This document shows positions 44,128-52,744 of a DNA stretch of 64,000 bases, one piece after another. The notes under the pieces were generated by a model. That model saw only the letters and a list, made by a program, of their open reading frames with translations. It did no database searches and was not told the origin of the DNA. The stretch covers positions 186,001 through 250,000 of the forward strand of contig BTUW01000001.1 of NCBI GenBank assembly GCA_045863055.1, in the 5' to 3' direction. Source of the DNA: UTCHB3 sp008363265 (lineage in GTDB: Bacteria > Bacteroidota > Ignavibacteria > Ignavibacteriales > Ignavibacteriaceae). Both the position numbers and the translations under genes were made by a program. The first letter of the stretch is position 1; the number at the start of each line of letters is the position of its first letter.

Positions 44128-45570
44128 ATGGCATCATCCCCATCAAAAATAGTTTTCGGAACAGACGGTTGGCGCGGCATCATCGATGTAGATGTAACGA
44201 ACAAGTCGATCGCGCTCATCGCTCAGGCATTTGCCGATCATTTACTTGCTTCGGTTCACAAGATCATTTCACCTTCGGTCGTGATCGGTTTCGACGGCAG
44301 AAGAAACTCACAACAGTTCGCTTCCCTTTTCGCGAGGGTACTTGCCGGAAATAGAATAAAGGTTGTTTTAAGCGATCGCATTGTTCCCACACCGGTACTC
44401 TCGTGGTCAGTTAAAGCAGGCGGTTACAACGCTGGAGTGATGATAACTGCCAGCCACAATCCTTCAAAATACAGCGGGGTGAAGTTCAAGGGAGACTATG
44501 GCGGACCCTTCCTGACAGAGGATACAAAAAAGGTCGAAGCCCGTATAGAATACAACCTCGTTCAGACGGCGGATAACTTCAGTGAGCGCAATCTCCTGAG
44601 TGATTATATTACCGCCATCACCGAAAAGATCGACTTTAAATCAGCCCGGAAGAAGGGGCTCAAAGTTATCGTTGATTCGATGGGTGGAGCCGGTGGCAGA
44701 CTAATAGAAGATATCCTGACAAAGCAAAAAATTGAGACTGTGACCATACAAGGCGAACCCGACAGTGATTTTTATGGAAGAAGTCCCGAACCAATTGACA
44801 AAAATCTTGGGCCGCTAAAAGAAGAAATGGTCAAGGGGGATTTTGCCTTCGGAATCGCGACAGATGGAGACTCCGACCGGGTGGCCTTTGTACTCGACAA
44901 CGGAGAGTGGCTTTCGGCGCAGGAAACCATATTGCTCCTTACTGATCACCTGGTGAACTCCGGCCTTTATGATGGTGATATCGTCAAAACAGTTTCTGTG
45001 ACAGACAAACTCTACAAACTAAAACTTGGTGACCGTAATATCCGCGAAGTTCAGGTTGGCTTCAAATATATCACCGAAGAGATGCTTGCCGGTGGTGTTG
45101 CCATGGGATTTGAAGAAAGTGGTGGATTCGGCCTCACAGGCCACATCCCCGAGAGGGATGGTATTCTTTTCGCGATGATAATGCTGGAAATGCTGGGTGA
45201 ATCACCATTCACCAGACTGAGTGAACTCGTCAGTGAAAAACGGAAGGAATTCGGCACGATAAATTACGACAGGATCGACCATCATTACGAAGAAGATGAC
45301 AGAATGGAGCTCCTTCCGCGGCTTTTCGCTGAGATACCGTCTGATGTGGCTGGATTCAGAATTACCGGGTCATCGGAATTCTATTCAGCAACAGGCATTA
45401 TCAACGGATTAAAGCTCCGCCTGGAGGGTGATTCCAGATGGCTTCTGATCAGGAGTTCCGAGACCGAGCCCCTTTTACGGTTCTACGCTGAAGGTGACAA
45501 TGAAACTGAACCTGCCGCAATTCTGGAAGCCGGTATGAAATTATTAACTGAAAAAAAGAAAAAAGGATAA
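44128..45570 (+). CDS. Phosphohexomutase (phosphoglucomutase/phosphomannomutase family)
   Basis: 480 residues, alpha-D-phosphohexomutase superfamily. Interconverts hexose-1- and hexose-6-phosphates. Catalytic serine S109 in TASHNPSKYSG, metal loop DGDSDR (246-251), sugar-specificity loop GFEESGGFG (327-335) and C-terminal phosphate-binding RSSETEPLLRFY. GFEESGG points to glucose or mannose phosphates rather than glucosamine. First gene of the sugar operon, so it is the likely outlet for sugar-1-phosphate made by the GH94 enzyme downstream. Overlaps the next gene by one base (TAATG). Confidence 0.92.
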   Translation: MASSPSKIVFGTDGWRGIIDVDVTNKSIALIAQAFADHLLASVHKIISPSVVIGFDGRRNSQQFASLFARVLAGNRIKVVLSDRIVPTPVLSWSVKAGGYNAGVMITASHNPSKYSGVKFKGDYGGPFLTEDTKKVEARIEYNLVQTADNFSERNLLSDYITAITEKIDFKSARKKGLKVIVDSMGGAGGRLIEDILTKQKIETVTIQGEPDSDFYGRSPEPIDKNLGPLKEEMVKGDFAFGIATDGDSDRVAFVLDNGEWLSAQETILLLTDHLVNSGLYDGDIVKTVSVTDKLYKLKLGDRNIREVQVGFKYITEEMLAGGVAMGFEESGGFGLTGHIPERDGILFAMIMLEMLGESPFTRLSELVSEKRKEFGTINYDRIDHHYEEDDRMELLPRLFAEIPSDVAGFRITGSSEFYSATGIINGLKLRLEGDSRWLLIRSSETEPLLRFYAEGDNETEPAAILEAGMKLLTEKKKKG

Positions 45571-46928
45571 TGGCTATTAAATATATTGAAAAGGCTGAAG
45601 TTCCTTTTCTGATGAACGGTTTGAGCGATGAGTTTGCCCTCATCGAAAATCCTGGGTATATCTTCCCGAAATTCGAAGTTGTTCCACTTGCAAAAAAATT
45701 GAAATCGATCACTGACCTTGAAGCGGTTGTGATGGATATGGACGGAACCACTACAACAACAGAGGTACTCTGCATCCACTCCCTCGAGTACATGATCCGC
45801 CAGATCACGGGAAGAATGTCGAAAGAGGTTTGGGAGGGTCTCGATGAACACAACGATTACCCGCACATCATCGGTAACAGCACTACCAAACATGTGGAAT
45901 ATCTGATCAAGACCTATCGTGATGATATTGTGATCGATGACCTGAAAAGAGCTTTTATAAAAGCAGCGGTCAGAACCCTGTGTTTTGGCAAGGACCCAAA
46001 CAGAATTGCTGAAGTCAAGAACAACCTTGCCTCACTCGGTCTGAACAGGCTGCAATTTGCTGCTGAACTTGAGTTGGTGATCGATTCAGGCAGTTACAAC
46101 TTCGAGCAGTGCCCGGCCCTGAACACTTTGATCGCAAAGAACTTCAATGAATTCAGAATTGAGACTGAAACTGAAGTTGTAAGGGCAGCCATCGATATCT
46201 ATTACGCCCGGTATCATGAGATACTCGCGCTTATCCTTGAAGGAAAAGCTGAAAAGGTTGTCGAGGATCTCGATCTTCCCAAAGGCCGACACCTGATCGA
46301 ACCGATGCCAGGTGCGTTGCTCATGCTCCTTCTGCTGAAAGGTAAATTAAAGGGAAAGATTCCCCAACTCAAAGATTTTATACTCTCCCACATCAGGTTC
46401 ATCCACGCGGATACTGCTGATATCGATCTCGAACTGGGGTTCCTTCAGCATCTTGCGGTAAAATTTGAGCAGCACCCTGTAAGAATTGCGGTGGTTACAT
46501 CTTCGATAAAATATGAAGCGGATATCGTCCTCTCACAGGTCTTCAAGGTTTTCAGGGAAGAATTGCAGAACACGGGCCTCAAAGGAAGTGAACTCGAGGA
46601 ACTTACAAACCTCTTCAGCGATCATAACACTTTTTACGACGCCGTACTTACTGCCACCGATTCAAGCGAGATAAGGCTTAAACCATTCCGCGATCTCTAC
46701 TCGATGGCACTGCATAAACTTGCCGTACCGGTAGACCATTTTGACCGTGTGATCGGGTTCGAGGATTCGGAGAGCGGTAATCTGGCGATCCGTGCCGCGG
46801 GTATAGGTTTGGCGGTGGCTGTGCCGTTCGCTCAGACAGCCGGACATAACCTCAGCTCCGCATCCTACGTGGCAAAATACGGTTTGCCCGAAGTAATTTT
46901 TAAGAAACACCTCTTTTTCAATCAATAA
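45570..46928 (+). CDS. HAD-family phosphatase or phosphomutase
   Basis: 452 residues, larger than usual HAD enzymes because of a cap of about 260 residues. Motif I VVMDMDGTTT (Asp56 and Asp58), motif II AVVTSSIKY, motif III lysine in RLKPFRDLY and motif IV GFEDSESGNLAIRAAG. The ending resembles beta-phosphoglucomutase and sugar-phosphate phosphatases (FEDS-x-G). The N-terminal 45 residues precede the HAD core. No signal peptide. Sandwiched between a phosphohexomutase and a GH38 gene with tiny gaps, so it probably acts on a sugar phosphate of the same pathway. Exact substrate unknown. Confidence 0.85.
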   Translation: MAIKYIEKAEVPFLMNGLSDEFALIENPGYIFPKFEVVPLAKKLKSITDLEAVVMDMDGTTTTTEVLCIHSLEYMIRQITGRMSKEVWEGLDEHNDYPHIIGNSTTKHVEYLIKTYRDDIVIDDLKRAFIKAAVRTLCFGKDPNRIAEVKNNLASLGLNRLQFAAELELVIDSGSYNFEQCPALNTLIAKNFNEFRIETETEVVRAAIDIYYARYHEILALILEGKAEKVVEDLDLPKGRHLIEPMPGALLMLLLLKGKLKGKIPQLKDFILSHIRFIHADTADIDLELGFLQHLAVKFEQHPVRIAVVTSSIKYEADIVLSQVFKVFREELQNTGLKGSELEELTNLFSDHNTFYDAVLTATDSSEIRLKPFRDLYSMALHKLAVPVDHFDRVIGFEDSESGNLAIRAAGIGLAVAVPFAQTAGHNLSSASYVAKYGLPEVIFKKHLFFNQ

Positions 46929-46937
46929 CTGAATCTT

Positions 46938-49736
46938 ATGTCAACGTTTGAAGATCATCTTAAAAACAAGGTATTTCACTTAATTTCCAACACACATTGG
47001 GATCGTGAGTGGCGATTCCCCTTCCAAAGGAACCGTCAGATGCTTGTCGATATGATCGACAAGGTAATTGAGATACTTGAAGGAAATCCCGAATACAAAG
47101 CTTTTCACCTCGACAGTCAGTCGATCGTTATCACCGACTATCTTGAAGTGAAGCCTCACATGAAGGAGCGTTTTGTAAAACTCGTGGAAGAGAAGCGGCT
47201 TCTGATCGGCCCCTGGTTCATACTACCGGAGCAGTTCCAGGTGGGTGGTGAAAACCTTATCAGAAACCTGCTCATCGGTCACAAGATTTGCAAGGAACAC
47301 GGCGGTGTATCCAAGATCGGTTACTCCCCTTTCTCATGGGGTCAGATATCCCAGTTACCGCAGATATACAAAGAGTTCGGCATCGAGCTGATAATGTTCT
47401 ATCGTGGTATCAATTCCCTCGAGTCGCCCAAAGCTGAATTCGTCTGGGAAGGAGCTGACGGTACCACCGCGATGTCATCCCGGTTCTCCACCATGCCGAG
47501 ATATAATTTTTACTTCTACATCTACCGTCCTGTAATTCATAATGAAACCCCATATGATGTGGAGCATCCATGGAATAAGGGCGGAATACTCTTCCATTTC
47601 GCGGATGAGCGGTTGTACAAGGAAGATTTCTTCATGGCAGAGTATCCTGACCATTATTACAGTGAGAATGTACGGGCCGCTGTAGAGGATATCGTCAATA
47701 AACAGGCTGATGACTTCACAACGCCACATGTTATCTGGATGGAAGGACACGATTCTTCCGGTCCGAATGAGAAAACCGTAAAGATACTCGAAGACATCCG
47801 TAAGGAATTCCCGGATATACAGGTTATCCACTCCACCCTTGAGGATTATGCTGCCGCACTGGCTGAAACTTTTGATGAGGAAAAAGCCTCTTATGTAACC
47901 GGTGAAAGGAGGAGTTCTCAGTACGACTCCCGCAGCGGCAACATGTATGGTTACACCACCAGTGCCAGGATGTTCCTCAAACAGCGCAACTTCGAAGTGG
48001 AGAATCACCTCCAGTTCTATGCCGAACCTTTCAATTCATTCTCAGGTATTCTTGGACATGATATCAGGAACAAGTACCTTGATCTGGCATGGAATTATTT
48101 GGTTCAGAATTCTGCACATGATTCGATCGGAGGGTGCTCTCTCGACTCGATCCACGAAGACATGATGTCACGATACAAACAGGTGGAAGAGATATCCACA
48201 GGTGTCTTTGAAAGAGCATGCAAATACATTATCAGAAATATCGACCATACCGGAAAGCTCGCGAAATTCGCGCATCCTGACTATCCTCAGTTCCTGACGG
48301 TTTTCAACCCGACATCGTACACCCGGAATGAGACGATGCGTCTAATGATCGACGTGCCTGAAAAAGCGGATTCAGGATCACTTAAACTGATCACTGAGGA
48401 GGGTGAGATACTTCACCTGTCGATACTTGAAAGTTACGATGTTGAACCGGTTCTCGAGCAGATGGTAAACAGGCCGATGTACCTGAAAACGAAACGTTAC
48501 GAAGTACTGGTGTCGCTAACGGGCATCGCTCCGCTCGGCTACACCTCATTTGCGATCGTACCTGATTCTTTCCTCCCCGCTGAAGGAGATTTTATTGCCT
48601 CGGGCAAAAAGAAAAAGACCAAACTCGACAATGAGTTCCTCCAGGTAACCTTCAACGATAACGGTACCTTCAATGTTTTCCACAAGGAAACAGGCTTCTA
48701 CTACAACAATCTTGGCGGACTCTACGATGAAGGCGAAGCCGGCCACGCTTGGGTGAACAAACCACTTCCTCCGTTCGTGACAACCGACGAATCCAAGGCC
48801 AAGGTAAAACTGATCGAAAACTCATCACACTCTGCAACCGTGATGATCAGGCAATACCTCTCACTCCCGTCTGATCTTTCTCAGCGACACAGCAGAAACC
48901 CCGATTTTACCATAGTACCGGTCCGGATCTACGTAACCCTGGTGAAAGGATCCAAACGGGTGGATATTAAGGCCGAAGTGAACAACAAAGCCGAGAGCCA
49001 CCGTTTAAGGCTTCTCTTCCCCACAGGACTCAAGATCAAGCATCATTATGGTGAAGGTCAGTTCGATGTAGTAGAGAGAACGGTTGAGCGTCCCGATACC
49101 TCAAACTGGATCGAGCAACCGATGTACGACTTTCCGATGCATCAGTTCATGGCAGTTTCAGACGGTAGAAATGGTGCCGCGATATTCTCGAAGGGTCTGA
49201 AGGAATATGAAGTCCTGCCCGATACTCATAACACGATCGCGATCACGCTGATCCGCTCTTTCAATTACATAATAGCACCCAGCTCGGTTGAAGACTACTC
49301 AGAGATGAAAGGCTCACAGTGCCTCGGAAAGCAGTCTTTCGAACTCGCATTCTACCCCTTCAAAGGTGACTGGAGTGAAGGAGATGTCTACCCCGAAGCA
49401 TTGAAGTACAATCTTCCTCTTTCGGCTATTCTTTCGTCAACCGCATCCGGAACAATGCCTTCAACTTTCTCTTTCGTAAAAGTTGAACCTGAAAATCTGA
49501 TATTCAGTTGTTTCAAAAAAGCTGAATCTGAAGAGGAAGGCGAATTTGTTTTGAGGGTTTACAATCCTACTGATGAAGGAATAGCCGGCAAGGTGACCTT
49601 CGGCGTACCCCCAAAACAGGTTATGCGGACAACTCTTGAAGAAGAGATAATTGAGAATAAAAACCTTCAGGTACCGAATGAACTTATTGTGAAGATCGGT
49701 GCCAAGAAACTGAAAACATATCTTATCAAATACTAA
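46938..49736 (+). CDS. GH38-like alpha-mannosidase homologue lacking the usual nucleophile
   Basis: 932 residues, no signal peptide. N-terminal GH38 domain with NTHWDREW (His20, Asp22 zinc ligands), EGHDSSGP (His271, Asp272) and NSAHDSIGGCS (His394, zinc-site His), followed by the usual beta-sandwich (FLTVFNPTSY; FNVFHKETGFYY) up to the C-terminus. In active GH38 enzymes the nucleophile and zinc ligand is the Asp of a PDxFG-type motif; here that position reads YSPFSWGQISQLP (residues 129-141), with Phe132 at the Asp place. So it may be inactive, use another residue, or have changed chemistry. Lies between HAD and GH94 genes in a tight operon, 12 bases before the GH94 gene. Confidence 0.85.
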   Translation: MSTFEDHLKNKVFHLISNTHWDREWRFPFQRNRQMLVDMIDKVIEILEGNPEYKAFHLDSQSIVITDYLEVKPHMKERFVKLVEEKRLLIGPWFILPEQFQVGGENLIRNLLIGHKICKEHGGVSKIGYSPFSWGQISQLPQIYKEFGIELIMFYRGINSLESPKAEFVWEGADGTTAMSSRFSTMPRYNFYFYIYRPVIHNETPYDVEHPWNKGGILFHFADERLYKEDFFMAEYPDHYYSENVRAAVEDIVNKQADDFTTPHVIWMEGHDSSGPNEKTVKILEDIRKEFPDIQVIHSTLEDYAAALAETFDEEKASYVTGERRSSQYDSRSGNMYGYTTSARMFLKQRNFEVENHLQFYAEPFNSFSGILGHDIRNKYLDLAWNYLVQNSAHDSIGGCSLDSIHEDMMSRYKQVEEISTGVFERACKYIIRNIDHTGKLAKFAHPDYPQFLTVFNPTSYTRNETMRLMIDVPEKADSGSLKLITEEGEILHLSILESYDVEPVLEQMVNRPMYLKTKRYEVLVSLTGIAPLGYTSFAIVPDSFLPAEGDFIASGKKKKTKLDNEFLQVTFNDNGTFNVFHKETGFYYNNLGGLYDEGEAGHAWVNKPLPPFVTTDESKAKVKLIENSSHSATVMIRQYLSLPSDLSQRHSRNPDFTIVPVRIYVTLVKGSKRVDIKAEVNNKAESHRLRLLFPTGLKIKHHYGEGQFDVVERTVERPDTSNWIEQPMYDFPMHQFMAVSDGRNGAAIFSKGLKEYEVLPDTHNTIAITLIRSFNYIIAPSSVEDYSEMKGSQCLGKQSFELAFYPFKGDWSEGDVYPEALKYNLPLSAILSSTASGTMPSTFSFVKVEPENLIFSCFKKAESEEEGEFVLRVYNPTDEGIAGKVTFGVPPKQVMRTTLEEEIIENKNLQVPNELIVKIGAKKLKTYLIKY

Positions 49737-49748
49737 ATCCAGAGTGAA

Positions 49749-52157
49749 ATGATCAAGAATAAATACGGATATTTTACCGACGACCACCGCGAGTATGTGA
49801 TCACTGATCCAAGAACTCCAAGACCATGGTTTAACTATATATGGAACAAAGATTTTGCCGGTCTTATCTCACACACCGGCGGAGGATTTTCCTTCCTCGA
49901 AACACCCCGTGACAACAGGCTGACCCGCATGCGCTATAACTGTCTGCCTTGGGACAGACCCGGCAGATATGTGATGGTGAAGGATGTCAAGTCCGGTGAG
50001 TACAGATCACTTAGCTGGGCTCCGACCATTGACAAGCATTATGATGAATATGAATGCCGTCACGGTCAGGGTTACACTTCCATCATAACGAAGTTCCTAG
50101 GCATCAGCGGAAAGATCACCTATTTTGTTCCGCGCGATACGAATGCGGAGGTCTGGCGTGTGTCGCTCAAGAACATGACAGATGAGGTGAAAGAACTGGA
50201 AGTTTACTCATTCGCTGAACTGATGATGGGTAACGCTCTGAACGATATCATCAATCAGCCGAACGACAAGCACTTCACGGATATTCATTTCGAAAAATCC
50301 ACTGACACACTCGTAGCTACCCGCAGATACTGGGTGCTCAACAAAAAAGTCAGTGTTGAGCAGCCGAATCTGGATTGGAAATATGAACTCCTCTTCACAT
50401 CCACCCTCCCTGTTACAGGATTTGACGGCAGTCTCGACAAGTTCATAGGCCGGTGGCGCTCGGAAGCGAATCCTGAAGCAGTTGAACGGGGTGAGATGTT
50501 TAACACCGAGATCACTGCAGGTGATCCTGTGGTGGCATTACAGAACAAGATAAAACTGAATCCGGGTGAAGCGGTCGAGTTCGCGATCATTATGGGCGTG
50601 GCTCCCAAAAACGAGGAAGATGCCGCATTCAAGTATCAGCACCTCGACTGGTCGAATCTGAAAGATATATCCAGGCTTGACGGCCTCTTTGGCGAAGTGA
50701 AAGAGTACTGGAACGGTTATCTCTCCCACTTTAGCGTGGAAACTCCCGATGAGAAGATCAACGCTTCACTTAATGTGTGGAACCAGTATCAGGCGGCAGT
50801 CACGTTCGATATGGCCCGTAACTCCGGCTACTATCACGGTGGTTTGCTGTTCGGTAACGGTATCCGTGATCAGTTCCAGGACATTCTTGGAATGCTGCTC
50901 CCTGAGCCCGGAAGAGTGAAAGCAAGAATGCTGAACGCGCTGAAGTATCAGTTCAGCGATGGATCGACACTTCACAATTTCTTCAAGATCACTGAATGGG
51001 GCGAGAAAACAAATCATTCCGACACTCCACTGTGGATTCCCTTCGGCATTACTGAGTATCTGAATGAAACCGGCGATCTGACAATACTTAATGAAGTGGT
51101 CAAGTTTTACGATGAAGGTGAAGCCACTGTTTATGAGCATACGGCCCGCGCCCTCGATTTCGCGATCTCGGCCGTCAGCGAAAGAGGTCTCCCAAAGATC
51201 ATGAATGGTGACTGGAACGATACACTCGACAAGGTTGGCCCAAGAGGTAAGGGTGAGACTATCTGGGGTGCGTTCTTCCTCGGCTATGTGATCAAGAAAA
51301 CCCTCCCCCTGCTCGGTCTGATGAACGATCAAAAAAGGATCAAAGACTGGAGCGAGGCTTATGTAAAGATGGAAAAACTGATAAATGAAGTTGCCTGGGA
51401 TGGCGAGTGGTACATACGCGCGTTCAACGATTTCATGGAGCCGCTTGGCACACACAAAAGCGAACAGGGCAAGATATTCATCAACGCCCAGTCGTGGGCG
51501 ATAATATCAGGGATGGCTCCTGAGGATCGCGTCAGATTGTGTCTCAAATCTGTAAAGAAACATCTGCTGAAACCCAACGGAATCCAGATCTGCTGGCCTT
51601 CATATACAAAGGTTGAGGAGAATACCGGTCTGATCAGTCGATGCGTACCCGGTAAGAAGGAAAATGGAGCGATATTCAATCATGCCTCATCATGGTTCGT
51701 TATGGCCTCGATCGTCGCGGGTGATATCGATTCAGCTGTGGATATCTACAAAAGGATGCTTCCCGCTAACTCTTCGGAGAGGATCGACACTTACGAAGTG
51801 GAGCCCTACGTCTTTGCAGAGTATGTTACCAGCCCGGACCATCCGACTGAAGGCCAGGCAAGCCACTCATGGCTGACAGGAACCGCGGTCTGGATGCTGA
51901 GAATCGGTATGGATCAGATATTCGGTTTCAAACCGGAGATAAGCGGCATCACAATCGATCCTGTTCTCCCCTCCTACTGGGATGGCTTTAAGGCTAAAAG
52001 AAAGTTCAGAGGCTGCGAACTTGATCTTACAGTGAAACGCGCCGCAGCCGGTGAAACCTCCGGCCTTTACCTGAACGGATCACCCGTCGAGAACAATTTT
52101 ATTCCCGCTGAGAACCTGACGCAAGATAGAGCATTACAACTCACATATCTTGTTTAA
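49749..52157 (+). CDS. GH94 family glycoside phosphorylase (cellobiose phosphorylase-like)
   Basis: 802 residues, no signal peptide. Splits a beta-glucoside with phosphate to give alpha-sugar-1-phosphate. Opens KYGYFTDDHREYVITDPRTP and LISHTGGGFSFLETP, the GH94 N-terminal beta domain; the (alpha/alpha)6 barrel holds RDQFQDIL, the catalytic acid segment NGDWNDTLD (486-494), and PDHPTEGQASHSWLTGTA. Closest in pattern to cellobiose/oligo-beta-glucan phosphorylases, but the sugar cannot be set. Last gene of the operon; a strong terminator follows 17 bases later. With the phosphohexomutase it would funnel sugar-1-P into hexose-6-P. Confidence 0.93.
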   Translation: MIKNKYGYFTDDHREYVITDPRTPRPWFNYIWNKDFAGLISHTGGGFSFLETPRDNRLTRMRYNCLPWDRPGRYVMVKDVKSGEYRSLSWAPTIDKHYDEYECRHGQGYTSIITKFLGISGKITYFVPRDTNAEVWRVSLKNMTDEVKELEVYSFAELMMGNALNDIINQPNDKHFTDIHFEKSTDTLVATRRYWVLNKKVSVEQPNLDWKYELLFTSTLPVTGFDGSLDKFIGRWRSEANPEAVERGEMFNTEITAGDPVVALQNKIKLNPGEAVEFAIIMGVAPKNEEDAAFKYQHLDWSNLKDISRLDGLFGEVKEYWNGYLSHFSVETPDEKINASLNVWNQYQAAVTFDMARNSGYYHGGLLFGNGIRDQFQDILGMLLPEPGRVKARMLNALKYQFSDGSTLHNFFKITEWGEKTNHSDTPLWIPFGITEYLNETGDLTILNEVVKFYDEGEATVYEHTARALDFAISAVSERGLPKIMNGDWNDTLDKVGPRGKGETIWGAFFLGYVIKKTLPLLGLMNDQKRIKDWSEAYVKMEKLINEVAWDGEWYIRAFNDFMEPLGTHKSEQGKIFINAQSWAIISGMAPEDRVRLCLKSVKKHLLKPNGIQICWPSYTKVEENTGLISRCVPGKKENGAIFNHASSWFVMASIVAGDIDSAVDIYKRMLPANSSERIDTYEVEPYVFAEYVTSPDHPTEGQASHSWLTGTAVWMLRIGMDQIFGFKPEISGITIDPVLPSYWDGFKAKRKFRGCELDLTVKRAAAGETSGLYLNGSPVENNFIPAENLTQDRALQLTYLV

Positions 52158-52174
52158 AAAAACAACTTACAAGA

Positions 52175-52204
52175 AAAGGCTGCCGGAACCGGCAGCCTTT
52201 TTGC
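52175..52204 (+). terminator. Strong bidirectional intrinsic terminator
   Basis: AAAGGCTGCCGG (52175-52186) and CCGGCAGCCTTT (52189-52200) form a near-perfect stem, followed by TTTTTG. Ends the GH94 operon; the reverse strand also shows TTTT after the stem, so it could stop minus-strand transcription that passes the heptamer repeat. Confidence 0.9.
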
Positions 52205-52235
52205 TTTATTACAATAATACATATCCCCGCGAAAT

Positions 52236-52354
52236 TTCATCCCTCAGCCTTCATCCCTCAGCCTTCATCCCTCAGCCCTCAGCCTTCATCCTTCAGCCTT
52301 CATCCCTCAGCCTTCATCCCTCAGCCTTCATCCCTCAGCCTTCATCCCTCAGCC
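52236..52354. repeat. Seventeen tandem heptamers (TTCATCC / CTCAGCC)
   Basis: 119 bases made exactly of 17 seven-base units: TTCATCC alternates with CTCAGCC, broken once by a doubled CTCAGCC (after the third pair) and once by a hybrid TTCAGCC. On the minus strand it reads GGCTGAG/GGATGAA. The repeat runs into the end of the four-helix membrane protein gene and supplies its stop codon (52344-52342). Its two half-types differ at only two positions, so it grew by slippage. It resembles the short tandemly repeated heptamers known from some bacteria. Confidence 0.95.
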
Positions 52355-52743
52355 TTTTCCTTATCTTTTGGGTGTGTGAACAGAACCAACGCGAATGCCA
52401 CCGCGAACAGGAAGTAAATCCCTGTCAGAATCCACATGCCCGGGAGGTGCGGCTTGTCCGCTAAAACCTTTCCGAGGGCGAAAGTACCGATCACAAAATG
52501 GAAGAAGTTACCCATCGCCAGGGGTCTGGCATAGATACCTCCAATTATGGCCTCCCTTTGCATCCAGTTCATGATAGCAAAGCCCATGTACAATGCTGAC
52601 ATCATTTGAATGAACATATCGGCAGCCTGTGAAGGGCCGATCTTCGTGTGCGTAAGTAAATCAACTGAGAAAAAAGATGATAAAAAGCCGAAACTGCCTA
52701 ATGTTACAGCCGTGACCGACATGAGAATTTTTGTATTGTTCAT
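52342..52743 (-). CDS. Four-helix membrane protein of unknown function
   Basis: 133 residues with four hydrophobic segments (about 5-25, 42-60, 78-95, 102-122) and a short charged tail HPKDKEKAEG. Aromatic and glycine residues in the helices (MSALYMGFAIMNWM) suggest a small bundle; no motif I recognise. The stop codon lies in the heptamer repeat, so the last residues may vary with repeat changes. Starts 1 base after the L,D-transpeptidase stop, hence same operon. Confidence 0.72.
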   Translation of the reverse strand: MNNTKILMSVTAVTLGSFGFLSSFFSVDLLTHTKIGPSQAADMFIQMMSALYMGFAIMNWMQREAIIGGIYARPLAMGNFFHFVIGTFALGKVLADKPHLPGMWILTGIYFLFAVAFALVLFTHPKDKEKAEG

Positions 52744-52744
52744 T

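Noticed and set aside
52236..52354. Possible CRISPR array
   Set aside because: Units are only seven bases and contiguous, with no spacers and no cas genes nearby.
52150..52464. Open frame on the plus strand rich in Ser, His, Pro repeats
   Set aside because: Its repetitive sequence is just the heptamer tract read in frame, and it overlaps the terminator.
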